This document shows, piece after piece, positions 42,614 through 52,149 of a stretch of DNA of 64,000 nt. The stretch's first letter is position 1, and every line of letters begins with the position of its first letter. Both the position numbers and the translations under genes were made by a program. Below the pieces are notes generated by a model, which was not told where the DNA came from, made no database searches, and was given only the letters and a program-made list of their open reading frames with translations. Location of the stretch: the NCBI RefSeq assembly GCF_017873605.1, contig NZ_JAGGKI010000005.1:339059-403058 (forward strand), written 5' to 3'. The stretch is from Paenibacillus lactis. GTDB taxonomy: Bacteria > Bacillota > Bacilli > Paenibacillales > Paenibacillaceae.

Positions 42614-42805
42614 CTATTTGGTTTTTCGCTTACGCTTGGATGACATGTCCTCTTTCCACAGCGATACGGAGAACGGAATCATGCCGAACCATTTCGTTGT
42701 CCACGATTCCTTCACCTTGGACTGGCGGCGGATCTCCTTCGGTGTATCTATATAGGTTACGAATCGCTCCGTAATGTATTTGATCAGTTCATCTCCGCTG
42801 GCCAT
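42614..42805 (-). CDS. yqzE: YqzE-like protein
   Basis: 63 residues: DELIKYITERFVTYIDTPKE, then KWFGMIPFSVSLW and a basic tail KRKRKTK. This is the YqzE pattern (small protein near comG/yqhG genes in Bacillus). Function unknown. AAAGGAGATG precedes the ATG. Confidence 0.78.
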   Translation of the reverse strand: MASGDELIKYITERFVTYIDTPKEIRRQSKVKESWTTKWFGMIPFSVSLWKEDMSSKRKRKTK

Positions 42806-42966
42806 CTCATCATCTCCTTTGGATCTTCTTAGGGTTTATCCGCATCCCGTTATCAGTTTGCTCCGTTTCAATCGTTTCTAGACTCACAGCTTTAGGAATC
42901 GGGATGATTTTCCGCAAATTGCACATTCTAAAGAAGTCGAAATCCACGAGAAAGAAGGAGTCCATC

Positions 42967-43773
42967 ATGGTTAAGGCAGCAGGAATATGGATGCTTCTCC
43001 TGGCATTGGCATGCCCGGATCATATGGCAGCAGCTTTCCATTCGGAGCATGTTCAGGCCGTGGGCCAGGCCGCAAGCCACAACAATCGCACACAGGCCGC
43101 CGCCCGCAGCCTGCATATAGAGATCCCAGAATCCCCTGTCTCGTCAGGCCGGGAAAACAACCAGCATCACACACGCCACCTACATCCTTTTGCCCAGGAC
43201 GTCGTACTGATCGATGCGGGGCACGGCGGCATCGACGGGGGAACCTCCCATGGCGATATTTTGGAAAAGGATATCAATCTTGAAATATCGCGCAGGCTGT
43301 TTATGCTGCTCCGGCAGCAGGGATATCCTGCCGTGCTCAATCGCGACGGCGATTACGCTTTAAGCGACGACAACCGGTGGCACAGGACGTCCTCCAGGCA
43401 TCGGCGCGACCTTTCGCAGCGCAAGCAGCTTAGCGAAGAGATCCCGACCAAGCTTGTAGTAAGCATCCATGTGAACTGGGGCCGAAACAGCTCGAAACGC
43501 GGCGGCATCGTGCTGCATCAATCGGAAGGGCGCAGCAAGGCTCTGGCCGATGCAATCCAACAGCAGTTGAATCAAGTATACCGAAACCGCAACCAGATCA
43601 TGGTCGGCAAGCCGTACTATTTGCTGAATACGACCGACGTTCCCGCCGTCATTGTGGAGACCGGCTTCATCAGCAATTCCGAGGACCGGCAGCTGCTGAC
43701 GAGCCGCAACGGGCAGATGAAGCTGGCCGAAGCAATTGCGGCAGGCATTGTCCATTATTTAACAGCCCTGTGA
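42967..43773 (+). CDS. N-acetylmuramoyl-L-alanine amidase (Amidase_3, CwlD-like)
   Basis: About 268 residues. A signal peptide (MVKAAGIWMLLLALACPDHM) leads to an Amidase_3 domain: VVLIDAGHGGIDGG (Zn His), EKDINLEISRRLF (Zn Glu), VVSIHVNWG (Zn His) and VIVETGFISNSEDR (catalytic Glu). It cleaves the amide bond between muramic acid and the peptide in cell wall, outside the membrane. Size and layout resemble CwlD, which makes muramic-delta-lactam in spore cortex. AGAAGGAG 7 bases before the ATG at 42967 decides the start. Confidence 0.88.
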   Translation: MVKAAGIWMLLLALACPDHMAAAFHSEHVQAVGQAASHNNRTQAAARSLHIEIPESPVSSGRENNQHHTRHLHPFAQDVVLIDAGHGGIDGGTSHGDILEKDINLEISRRLFMLLRQQGYPAVLNRDGDYALSDDNRWHRTSSRHRRDLSQRKQLSEEIPTKLVVSIHVNWGRNSSKRGGIVLHQSEGRSKALADAIQQQLNQVYRNRNQIMVGKPYYLLNTTDVPAVIVETGFISNSEDRQLLTSRNGQMKLAEAIAAGIVHYLTAL

Positions 43774-43826
43774 GTCGGCCCGGGGCCTGCCTCATGACCA
43801 TGGGCCGAACACGATCCAGCAAAAAT

Positions 43827-43859
43827 AGACCGGCGCCCGCTTAAGCGGTACGCCGGTCT
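43827..43859. terminator. Bidirectional terminator
   Basis: AGACCGGCG/CGCCGGTCT 9-bp stem with an inner CCGC/GCGG stem, between the convergent amidase and mannan operon genes. It ends the mannan operon on the minus strand. Confidence 0.8.
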
Positions 43860-43867
43860 GGTTCATG

Positions 43868-46609
43868 TCATTTCTTTATTAAATCATCCAGCCGGACGGT
43901 GTGCCCCTTGGAGACATTTCCGGAATGGTCCACGGCTGTGAAGGTGACGGTATGGTTCCGGGGATTTCTCACCTCCGGCAGGAGCGCAGTCTGAATCCCG
44001 CGCCGTACCTCAAGCGTATCGCCCACCTGCTTTTTGTTCTTGAACAGGCGGATCTGTACAAGCTTGCCGTCCATATCGTACGGCCCATCCCAGTACAGCC
44101 GGATGTGCCCGTTCTCCCGAAGGGCCCGGACGTTCTCCACCTCGCCCGGAGGCACATCGTCCGGCACAGGCGCCGGCAGAGTAGTCGGGGCCGTAAATAA
44201 GGCCGGATCGCCGAACGTAAATTTGTCCAGGTTATACAGCCAATCCGAGCCTTTGAAAATCAGGAACACGATATGTTTGCCAGTGACGGGTGTCGCAATG
44301 TTCGCCGAGAACACTTCAAAGTTATGCCAGCCGCCGGTGCCGTCGACCTTAGCGGCGGCAATCAGCGGGCCGTTCATGCTGTCGATTCGCACTTCAATCG
44401 TGCCGCCGCCCGTATCACTGGCCGCATGAACATGGAACTGTTCCGGGCTCGTATCGCCAAAGTCGACGTAGTTGTACATCGCGTAAGGCTGGTTAGGGCC
44501 GAACAGCCCCGCCAGATACGTCTGCCCTCCGCCCTGCTCTGTGCCGAACCCGTTGCCGATCGTATAATGCTCGGCTTCGAGCTTGCCGAAGGCATCCCGG
44601 CCCGTGCCTTTAACCGTCGTGAAATTGAACCAATCGAGATTGCAAGGATAATCCTGGCCGTCCGTCCCGTGAAAAACAAGATACACGTCATGAATGCCGA
44701 CAGCCTGTTCCCCATCTACGAGCGCCATCAGATCGACCCAGTCGTCCCAGCCGCCCAGGGCAGGAATCCGGGCAACGCCGACGGTCGGTCCGTCCAGACT
44801 ATCCAGCTTCACCTCGATCGAGCCGCCTTTATGGCCGCTGGATACGCGCATCGTTACGCCGGATGCACCGCTGCTGCCGAAGTCGATATCCCGATAGATG
44901 GCATGAGCGCCGTCCGCAATTCCCTCCAGGTAGCCGTGTTCGGCGTTAACGCTTAAGCCCGAGCCGCCATCCAGCTGACCGGCCCGCAGCTTGGCATAGG
45001 CATCGGTTTGTCTCGGATCGTTCTCGGTAAACCGAAACCAGTTCAAGTTAAACAGATATTCGTCGTTGACTTGGTTAAACACCAAATATACGTCATGCGT
45101 GCCAGTTACGGTCACAGGATTCCCCTGCTCATCCTCAAGCACGCCGACTGCATCGATAAATTGATGCCAGCCGCCGGTGCCTTCCACGCGGACCGTGCCG
45201 ACCCGCGGTCCATCCAGCCCATCCAGCCGGATGTCGATATTGCCGCCGCCCGTCCCGCTGGCGGCCCGGGCAATAAACCCGATCGCGCCGTCCGTTCCGA
45301 AGTCAACGTTCTTATAGGCAGCGAAATGGCCGGAACGGATGCCGCCGAGCTGCAGCGTGCCTTCCGGGCTCCCCTCCAGCACGAACCCTTTACCGATATT
45401 GTATTTTTCCGCTTCGATTCTTGAATAGGCGTTCCTAACCGGATAACGCGGAGCAGCCTCCTGCGGCTCCACAACCGTAAGTGCTTGAACCGCGCCCGCG
45501 GACGACCAAGACTCATAGGTGCCGGAGAGCAGTTGTCCCACCCAGTTCCCGTCAACGATCCCCTCTTCGCCGCGATGACTCCAGGCCGTAGCCGTATTAA
45601 AGGCCAGCCAGGCGTCGAATTCGCGCTCAAAATCGTCATAGGCGCGGTCATCGAGATCGTCCAGCGTCTGCTGCAAATAAGCCAGGTTGCGGATCAGAAT
45701 CGTTTTGCCGCCTTTCAAATCCCCGTTCGGCCCTTCATAATTGAGCAGCCGGTTGTCGTCCACCAGCCGGTCCATCGTAAACCGGGCACCCTTCACGGCA
45801 TCCTCCAGATACGTCTCGTCCCCGGTTGCCCGGTACAGCCCCACCGCCGCACCGACGAATGTCCCTTGATTATAATGCGTGGAATCCGGCACCGGACCGC
45901 GCTCCAGCTCGATCCGGTCGAACACTTTGCCGTTCCCGTCCGTCAGCATCGTTTTTCCCCAGCTGAAAATGCGGGTCGCCGCCTCAAGATAATGCCGATC
46001 TCCCGTAATTTCGTACAGGAATACAGCCGCCTGGGCAGCCGGGAAATTAATGCAGGCGTTCTTCGTGTTGTGCTCGCTGTTCAGCCACCAAATGCCGCCG
46101 CCCGCAAACTCGTCGTCCCACTGCGTATCGTACACGAAGTCGAAGTAATACTTGGCCTTCTCCAAATATCTGGCTTCGCCGGTAATCTGATAAGCCCGCG
46201 CGCTGCCCATTGCCCACCACATGATGTCATCGTTAAACGGATTGTTCGTCCAGTCCTCGCCGTGCTTAGCCACCGTGCCGTCAAAGATGTCGTCGATCTG
46301 GGTTCGAAGCTCGGCCTTCAGCTTCGGGTCTGATGTGTTCAGATAGGCGTCCATCACCATCTCCCACAGCTCCGCTTCGACCCAGAAGCTCTGGTAATTG
46401 TCGCCGCGGTTCGAATTGGCCCAGAAGTACTTCGCTTGCGGGTCCCAAAACTTGGCGTTGAACGCTTTAATCGCCGCGTCCGCGTCGGCCGGTCCGAACG
46501 AGGCGGCACGGACCGGGGCGGCCCCGATAACTGATGTCAGCAGAAGGGCCATGATCAATGGCAATGCAGTCAACCTCAATAACGACCTTTTTCCCGGATT
46601 CCCTTTCAC
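43868..46609 (-). CDS. Secreted GH76 alpha-1,6-mannanase with three CBM6-like modules
   Basis: 913 residues. The signal peptide is at 1-35 (cut after VRAA). The GH76 catalytic domain at about 38-375 has the paired aspartates in FNDDIMWWAMG (near residue 125) and repeated helix-pair motifs. Three CBM6-like modules follow (about 395-530, 540-665, 675-800), each with an EAE/RAG start, a GGxIxxRxDxxxGP strand and a final NLDWF/YNLDKF. A fibronectin-like domain (VENVRALRENGHIRLYWDGP) closes the protein. It should bind and cut alpha-1,6-mannan outside the cell. Last gene of the mannan operon. Confidence 0.9.
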   Translation of the reverse strand: MKGNPGKRSLLRLTALPLIMALLLTSVIGAAPVRAASFGPADADAAIKAFNAKFWDPQAKYFWANSNRGDNYQSFWVEAELWEMVMDAYLNTSDPKLKAELRTQIDDIFDGTVAKHGEDWTNNPFNDDIMWWAMGSARAYQITGEARYLEKAKYYFDFVYDTQWDDEFAGGGIWWLNSEHNTKNACINFPAAQAAVFLYEITGDRHYLEAATRIFSWGKTMLTDGNGKVFDRIELERGPVPDSTHYNQGTFVGAAVGLYRATGDETYLEDAVKGARFTMDRLVDDNRLLNYEGPNGDLKGGKTILIRNLAYLQQTLDDLDDRAYDDFEREFDAWLAFNTATAWSHRGEEGIVDGNWVGQLLSGTYESWSSAGAVQALTVVEPQEAAPRYPVRNAYSRIEAEKYNIGKGFVLEGSPEGTLQLGGIRSGHFAAYKNVDFGTDGAIGFIARAASGTGGGNIDIRLDGLDGPRVGTVRVEGTGGWHQFIDAVGVLEDEQGNPVTVTGTHDVYLVFNQVNDEYLFNLNWFRFTENDPRQTDAYAKLRAGQLDGGSGLSVNAEHGYLEGIADGAHAIYRDIDFGSSGASGVTMRVSSGHKGGSIEVKLDSLDGPTVGVARIPALGGWDDWVDLMALVDGEQAVGIHDVYLVFHGTDGQDYPCNLDWFNFTTVKGTGRDAFGKLEAEHYTIGNGFGTEQGGGQTYLAGLFGPNQPYAMYNYVDFGDTSPEQFHVHAASDTGGGTIEVRIDSMNGPLIAAAKVDGTGGWHNFEVFSANIATPVTGKHIVFLIFKGSDWLYNLDKFTFGDPALFTAPTTLPAPVPDDVPPGEVENVRALRENGHIRLYWDGPYDMDGKLVQIRLFKNKKQVGDTLEVRRGIQTALLPEVRNPRNHTVTFTAVDHSGNVSKGHTVRLDDLIKK

Positions 46610-46643
46610 GACATTACCTCCGTTTCGATTTGCTATTTCAAAA

Positions 46644-47918
46644 CTATCGCATTTTGATTTCCAAACCGCACAGGCTTAACACAAATTCAACGAACATGGC
46701 GTTGGACCAGGAGAACCACTCCCGCGTAAATTGCTGCGGATTATCTTTATGGAAGCCCTCGTGGACGAGCCCCGTATCGGCATCCGTCCGCTCGAACATG
46801 CCCAGAATCTCCAGCTTCTCCGCTTCCCCGGTCGCCGTGATGCCCTGAATGGACAGGGCGATGTGCCAGATGTAGTCCTTCGGCGTATGCGGACTGCCAA
46901 TGCCTCTCGCATAAGTCCCTTCGTAATAATAAGGATTGCGGCGGCTGAGGATCAGCTTGCGCGTATTCACATAAACGGGATCGTCTTTGGCGCAATAATC
47001 GAGATAAGGCAGGGACAGCAGGCTGGGCACATTGGCATCGTCCATCAGATTGACCCCGCCAAGTCCGTCAACCTCATAAGCGTAGACCTGACCGAACTCC
47101 GCATCCTCAATCAAGGCATGCTCCTCGATGCCCTGCCGGATGTCCTCCCGCAGCGCACGGACCTCCTCCGCAAACGCCTCGTCCCGGTAAAACTGCTCGT
47201 TTACCTCCAGCAAATACCCCAGCACCACGACTGCAAACATGTTAGACGGCACCAGATAACCATACTCGCAGGCGTCATCGCTTGGGCGGAAGCCAGACCA
47301 GGTCATGCCGGTATAGGCGGTTTTCCCTGCCAGCGTATTCGTAGGGCCGCCACCCGGCCGTTCAAACGTATAGGGAGACATTTCCTCATGCCGCTGCTCC
47401 GTCCGCCACGTGCGCACAATCAGCTCGGCCGCCTGCTTGAACGCTGCCGTGAAATGCTTTGTCTCTCCGGTGTTTTTCCAATATAAATAGGCCAATTGAA
47501 TCGGATAGCACAGCGAATCGACCTCATATTTGCGCTCCCAGATCCAGCCGGACATGTCGGTGAGATCGTCATGGTGGCCGTGGAAGTTCTCGAATTCATT
47601 AAATGCATTGGCATAGGGATCCCGCAGGATGCACTCGCACTGTCTTTTCAGCACGCCTTCGATAATCTCCCGCAGTCCCTCGTCCCCGGCTGCCGGAATC
47701 AGATACGGCCGCAGCTGATTGACGGAGTCGCGCAGCCACATGGCCGGAATATCGCCGGTCAACATGAATACGGTGCCGTCTTCATGACGGCGGATCGTCG
47801 TTTCCAGCGTATTTTCGTAACAGCGTTTAAACATGTCTACAATCTTCGGGCGATGCCCCATCGTTTGTTCAACCAGGGCGATAATCTCGGTTTGACTAAG
47901 GGGTTTGGTCATGCTCAT
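46644..47918 (-). CDS. GH125 exo-alpha-1,6-mannosidase
   Basis: 424 residues, cytoplasmic (no signal). TGDIPAMWLRDSVNQLRPYL (from residue 54) is the GH125 hallmark with the catalytic acid region. GGPTNTLAGKTAYTGMTWSG, then FRPSDDACEYGYLVPSNMFA, is the second conserved block. It removes non-reducing alpha-1,6-mannose with inversion. GGAGAATGAGC before the ATG. It should finish the breakdown of mannan fragments made by the GH76 enzymes. Confidence 0.92.
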   Translation of the reverse strand: MSMTKPLSQTEIIALVEQTMGHRPKIVDMFKRCYENTLETTIRRHEDGTVFMLTGDIPAMWLRDSVNQLRPYLIPAAGDEGLREIIEGVLKRQCECILRDPYANAFNEFENFHGHHDDLTDMSGWIWERKYEVDSLCYPIQLAYLYWKNTGETKHFTAAFKQAAELIVRTWRTEQRHEEMSPYTFERPGGGPTNTLAGKTAYTGMTWSGFRPSDDACEYGYLVPSNMFAVVVLGYLLEVNEQFYRDEAFAEEVRALREDIRQGIEEHALIEDAEFGQVYAYEVDGLGGVNLMDDANVPSLLSLPYLDYCAKDDPVYVNTRKLILSRRNPYYYEGTYARGIGSPHTPKDYIWHIALSIQGITATGEAEKLEILGMFERTDADTGLVHEGFHKDNPQQFTREWFSWSNAMFVEFVLSLCGLEIKMR

Positions 47919-47937
47919 TCTCCTCTGCTCACTTCCA

Positions 47938-48064
47938 TTATTCTTTTACCGACCCCAATACGATGCCATGGATGAGATACCGCTGCAGAAACGGATAGAT
48001 CAGCATAATCGGAATCATCGACACAAGGATTTTGGCCGAGTTCAAGGTCGTATTGGAGCACATT
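47938..48064 (-). pseudogene. C-terminal relic of a sugar ABC permease (LplC/MalG type)
   Basis: On the minus strand the frame reads [20 protein letters not shown], then [18 protein letters not shown] and a stop. This is the standard end of a CUT1 permease. The rest is missing. It sits between the cytoplasmic GH76 and GH125 genes, marking a deletion of a former transporter block inside the operon. Confidence 0.85.
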
Positions 48065-48084
48065 CATCATCCCGCCATCTCCTT

Positions 48085-49170
48085 TCACGGTTGATCACTC
48101 CCCGCCTCCAGCGCAGCCGCTGCCTCCAGCAGCATCAGTCCGCTAAGCTGGACGCTGAGCTGCACCGGCAGACGCGGCGGCTTATCCCAGCCAGGCCCGC
48201 ACATCAGCGGCGAAGGCTGCATGCCTTCGCGCCACAGGCGCTCCGCATTGGCCGCGATGATGCCGCGGACCCGGGGAACCTCCGGGTCGAGCCGCAGCAG
48301 CTCCAGCAAATAGCGGATCAGGATGCCCTTGAACAGCCCGGTATCGTCGATCCCTTCATCGGGCAGCAGGCCGCTGTCCGGATCGGCAAGCTCGTCAAAA
48401 CAAGCTTGCGCGGTCCGCCGGGCGTCCTCCAGATATTGCGCGCTGCCGGTACACTGGTACAGCTCGACCCCGGCACCGATGAACACGCCCTGGCAGTAGG
48501 TGAATTTCCAGTCCTTGTCGATCCGGCCGTCGCCCAGCCGGTTGAGGCCGTCCCAGACAAAGCCTGTCTCCGGATCGACAAGATGAGCCTTGTTCCAATC
48601 GTAAATGCGCTTAGCCCAGGACAGATCCGCTTCATCGCCGAAGCGCCGGTAGAGTCTTGCCGCCAAAATGGCGGCCGGGGCGTTGGCCGGGGTGTTTTTG
48701 TAATCGAGCTGGTCTTTCTTCCAGGCCATTCCCCCGCCGCAATGCCCGTTCCACGCGGTTTGGATATCCGCCCACAGCTCCAGTGATTTTTTCTTGTACC
48801 ACGGGTCGCCCAATGCGTCATAGGCCCGCAGCAGCGCCAGCGCCGTCCATTCCATATCGTCGTAATAATTATGCTTGAACGTACCGCCGTTATAGCTTTC
48901 CAGACTGCGGCAGAACCGCCCAATCCGCTCCGGCAGTGCCGGATCGCCGCTGCGCTCATAGGCGTCCACCAGGACGTCGAGGACATGCGCCTGCCACCAG
49001 TAGTAGAAGTTGTCGCCAGGCCGGTTCTCCGAACGGGGATACCATTGATCGAGAATACCGGTCTCATCGTTCATATAGCAGGCGAACATGTCCTGATGCA
49101 TCCGGGCCGCCCGCTCCGCCCAAAGGGCGGCCTGCCCGGCCGCCAAACGCCCGCTTCGCTGTGCTTCCAT
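48085..49170 (-). CDS. Cytoplasmic GH76-family enzyme (1)
   Basis: 361 residues without signal peptide. The GH76 (alpha-1,6-mannanase) motif YYDDMEWTALALLRAYDALG (near residue 101) supplies the catalytic Asp pair. GGMAWKKDQLDYKNTPANAP and KFTYCQGVFIGAGVELY are further conserved blocks. It is a close paralogue of the next gene. Since it stays inside the cell, it probably acts on imported manno-oligosaccharides rather than on the polymer. Confidence 0.88.
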   Translation of the reverse strand: MEAQRSGRLAAGQAALWAERAARMHQDMFACYMNDETGILDQWYPRSENRPGDNFYYWWQAHVLDVLVDAYERSGDPALPERIGRFCRSLESYNGGTFKHNYYDDMEWTALALLRAYDALGDPWYKKKSLELWADIQTAWNGHCGGGMAWKKDQLDYKNTPANAPAAILAARLYRRFGDEADLSWAKRIYDWNKAHLVDPETGFVWDGLNRLGDGRIDKDWKFTYCQGVFIGAGVELYQCTGSAQYLEDARRTAQACFDELADPDSGLLPDEGIDDTGLFKGILIRYLLELLRLDPEVPRVRGIIAANAERLWREGMQPSPLMCGPGWDKPPRLPVQLSVQLSGLMLLEAAAALEAGSDQP

Positions 49171-49187
49171 CCCTTTCCCTCCTCTTC

Positions 49188-50255
49188 CTATCCCTGCAAT
49201 CCGGGCTTCAGCTCCGCTGCCGCTTCCAGCAGCATCGCGCCGCTAAGCTGCGCGCTAAGCTGTACCGTCTCGTCAGGCTCAGGCCTGCGCCCCCAATCGG
49301 TGCCAAAGAGCGGCTGCTCCTCCGCATCATCCTGCGACCGCCAGGCCGCCTCCGCCTGAGCCGCGATGAACGCCGCAACGTTCCCCGCTTCCGGCGCGGA
49401 TCGGGCCAGCTCTGCCAAATAACGGATCAGGATGCCTTTGAACAGCCCGGCATCCCCGCCGCCTTCATCGGGCAGAAGACCGGTCTCCGGTGCGGTGAAT
49501 TCGCTTTGCACCACACGGAACGTCCGCATGGCCGCCTCCAAATAGGCGGGCTGCGCGCTTTCCCGGTACAGCTCCACCGCAGCCCCGATGAACACGCCCT
49601 GGCAATAGGTGAATCTCCAATCCTTGTCGATCGCTCCGTCCCCGGTCCGGTTCATGCCATCCCAGACGAGTCCCGTCTCCGGATCGACGAGATTCGCTTC
49701 CTGCCATTCGTATATCCGCCGCGCCCATGCCAGATCATCCGGATTGCCAAACTCCCTATGCAGCCGCATGGCCAGAATGGCCGCGGGGGCGTTGGCCGGG
49801 GTATTTTTATAATCCAGCTGCGATTTTTGCCAGGCGATCCCGCCGCCCATCTGCTCGTTCCAGCCGGTCTTGATGTCCTCCCATAACGTCTTCACAGCTG
49901 CTTTGTACTTCGGCTCGCCGGTTGCTTGATACGCCCGCAGCCAGGCAAGCGCCATCCATTCCATATCGTCGTACAGCTCGTTGGGCCAGACGCAGCCGTT
50001 CCGCGCCAGAATACCCTCATGGAAATTCCGCAGCCGCTCAGCGTAACGCTGATCCCCGGTGCGCTCAAGTCCGTCGACCAGCACATCGACCGCATGGGCC
50101 ATCCACCAATAATGAAAAATATCATTGCACTTCCCGCCCTCGCACGGCGTCTCAATGTTGTACATACGGATCGACTCGTTCCAGAACCGCTTATCGAGCG
50201 CCCGCTGAACCCGGTCCGCCCGCTCTTGCCATACCTCTGTCATCGCTGCATTCAT
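49188..50255 (-). CDS. Cytoplasmic GH76-family enzyme (2)
   Basis: 355 residues, no signal peptide. Same architecture as the neighbour: YDDMEWMALAWLRAYQATGE (near residue 96), then GGGIAWQKSQLDYKNTPANA and RFTYCQGVFIGAAVELYRES. The two genes are about 17 bases apart and look like a tandem duplication that has diverged. Probably hydrolyses internalised alpha-1,6-manno-oligosaccharides; a different chain-length or branch preference is possible. Confidence 0.88.
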   Translation of the reverse strand: MNAAMTEVWQERADRVQRALDKRFWNESIRMYNIETPCEGGKCNDIFHYWWMAHAVDVLVDGLERTGDQRYAERLRNFHEGILARNGCVWPNELYDDMEWMALAWLRAYQATGEPKYKAAVKTLWEDIKTGWNEQMGGGIAWQKSQLDYKNTPANAPAAILAMRLHREFGNPDDLAWARRIYEWQEANLVDPETGLVWDGMNRTGDGAIDKDWRFTYCQGVFIGAAVELYRESAQPAYLEAAMRTFRVVQSEFTAPETGLLPDEGGGDAGLFKGILIRYLAELARSAPEAGNVAAFIAAQAEAAWRSQDDAEEQPLFGTDWGRRPEPDETVQLSAQLSGAMLLEAAAELKPGLQG

Positions 50256-50273
50256 CTTGATCTCTCCTATCTC

Positions 50274-51206
50274 CTAACCCTTGATTCCGCTAAATGCAAT
50301 GCCCTGGATAAAATACCGCTGCAGCATCAGGAACAGAACCAGGATAGGCAAAATCGCCACCAGCGCCCCCGCCATCATCGGTCCATAATCCGTCTGATAA
50401 TTGTAAGAGAACGCCTGCAATCCCATCTGAATCGTCGCCTTGGCCGGGTCGTTCAGCACGATCATCGGCCACAGGAAGCTGTTCCATCCTGCCTGAAAGG
50501 TGAAGATGCCCAGCGTAGCCAGCGCCGGCTTCGTCAGCGGCAAATAAATTCGCCAAAATATTTTGAATTCGCCGCAGCCTTCAATCCGGGCCATTTCCAT
50601 CATGTCCTTCGGCAGCGTCAGGAAGAACTGGCGCATGAAGAACACCGCAAACGTCCCCGAGGCTCCCGGCAAAATAATGCCCCAAAACGAGTTCATCAGT
50701 CCGTGACCCCCGCTGCCAAACAAATCGTTACCGCCGACAAACGGAATATGCCGCAGCACGTACACGCTTGGAATCATCGTCACAATCCCTGGAACCATCA
50801 TGGACACCAGCAATATCCGGAAGAACGGCTGGTTCATCTTGAAATCCAGTTTGGCAAATGCATAGCCGCTCAGCGAGCCGAAGAACAGGTTGAGCAGCAC
50901 CCCGGCTGTCGCAAGCACAAAGGAATTCCAGAAATACAGGCCGAACGGGACCGTTGTAAACGCATTGTAGTAATGCTCGAACGTGATATTGGTCGTTATC
51001 CATTTGATCGGCATGCTGAACATCTCGTTGTCCGGTTTAAAGGAGGTAAGCACGCTCCAGTAAAAAGGCAAAAACATCATTACGGCAATCACGCTGCTGA
51101 TCAGGTAAAAAATAAAGTTCAGCCCTCTCTTTCTCGCCGGCGCTCCCAGCCTTTCAGTACCGGGCCGGGGATGCCCGTTCGATTGGGGAACATGTTCCGC
51201 CATCAT
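50274..51206 (-). CDS. ABC transporter permease, CUT1 (MalG/YurM-like)
   Basis: 310 residues with six helices. The EAA loop is MMEMARIEGCGEFKIFWRIY (near residue 185), and the end MLQRYFIQGIAFSGIKG is typical of the inner permease of sugar transporters. GGGAGG is located upstream. It pairs with the MalF-like permease; the imported sugar is probably a manno-oligosaccharide, judged from the operon. Confidence 0.9.
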   Translation of the reverse strand: MMAEHVPQSNGHPRPGTERLGAPARKRGLNFIFYLISSVIAVMMFLPFYWSVLTSFKPDNEMFSMPIKWITTNITFEHYYNAFTTVPFGLYFWNSFVLATAGVLLNLFFGSLSGYAFAKLDFKMNQPFFRILLVSMMVPGIVTMIPSVYVLRHIPFVGGNDLFGSGGHGLMNSFWGIILPGASGTFAVFFMRQFFLTLPKDMMEMARIEGCGEFKIFWRIYLPLTKPALATLGIFTFQAGWNSFLWPMIVLNDPAKATIQMGLQAFSYNYQTDYGPMMAGALVAILPILVLFLMLQRYFIQGIAFSGIKG

Positions 51207-51234
51207 CGCTTTCGACCTCCCTTCCGCTGCTGGC

Positions 51235-52122
51235 TCATACGATCGGCTCCTCCGCTTTGGTCAATCTCATGCTGATGATTGAAAACACGAGGATCGCCAT
51301 CGCCAGCACAAATGCCTGTGCCGAAGCATAGCCCATCTGCAATTGGTTGAAGCCCTGCTGATAGATCAGGTAGACCGGCGTCTTGGTCACGTTGGCCGGA
51401 CCGCCTTGCGTCAGGACGAAGGCCTGGTCAAACAGCTGCAGTGCACCGATGATCGCCATGACGCTGACGAGAAACGTGGTCGGGCGCAGCTGCGGCCAGG
51501 TGATGTAGCGGAAGCAGGCGAACCGCGACGCGCCGTCCAGACGGGCCGACTCGTACAGATAATCGGGCACACCCTGCAGGCCGGCCAAATAAATGATCAT
51601 ATTCGAGCCGACCGATTGCCATAGCGTCATGACGATGATCGACAGCATGGCCGTTTCCGTCTGCGATACCCAGGCTGGTCCCGTAATGCCAAAGTACCCC
51701 AGCAGCCCGTTGATCAGGCCATATTCCGGGTGCAGCATCCAGATCCATACGGTCGCGGCAGCGACGGCCGAGGTTAGCGTTGGCAAGTAGTAAAATGTGC
51801 GAAACAGCTTGACCCCGGCTTTTCTTTTGTTAAGCAGCATCGCCAGCAGCAGGGAAATCATCAGATTCAGCGGCACAAACACCACCGCGTAATACATGAC
51901 GTTCAGAAACGTCTGCCACAACAGCGTATCGCCCGCCAGCCGCCGGTAATTATCCAGCCCCACCCAATCGTGACTGCTCAGCACGTCGTAGTTGGTGAAG
52001 CTGAGATAAAGGGCCATTACGACGGGAATGACCATAAATACGGCAAACAGCAGCATCGTTGGCGTGATGAACAGATAGGCCATTCGGGCTTGATGCCGCC
52101 CCAGCTTATTGACGGATGCCAT
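51235..52122 (-). CDS. ABC transporter permease, CUT1 (MalF/YurN-like)
   Basis: 295 residues with six helices. YLFITPTMLLFAVFMVIPVV near the N-terminus and the EAA loop VPDYLYESARLDGASRFACF (near residue 200) place it with MalF-like permeases. GGGGAGGAAACT lies before the ATG at 52122, which is preferred to the longer frame. It comes after the binding protein gene by 27 bases. Confidence 0.9.
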   Translation of the reverse strand: MASVNKLGRHQARMAYLFITPTMLLFAVFMVIPVVMALYLSFTNYDVLSSHDWVGLDNYRRLAGDTLLWQTFLNVMYYAVVFVPLNLMISLLLAMLLNKRKAGVKLFRTFYYLPTLTSAVAAATVWIWMLHPEYGLINGLLGYFGITGPAWVSQTETAMLSIIVMTLWQSVGSNMIIYLAGLQGVPDYLYESARLDGASRFACFRYITWPQLRPTTFLVSVMAIIGALQLFDQAFVLTQGGPANVTKTPVYLIYQQGFNQLQMGYASAQAFVLAMAILVFSIISMRLTKAEEPIV

Positions 52123-52149
52123 AGTTTCCTCCCCTTTCATCGGCCCGTT

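Noticed and set aside
45485..49886. Long plus-strand frames across the mannan operon
   Set aside because: Antisense shadows of the GH76 and GH125 genes in GC-rich DNA, with Arg/Pro-rich composition and no family features.
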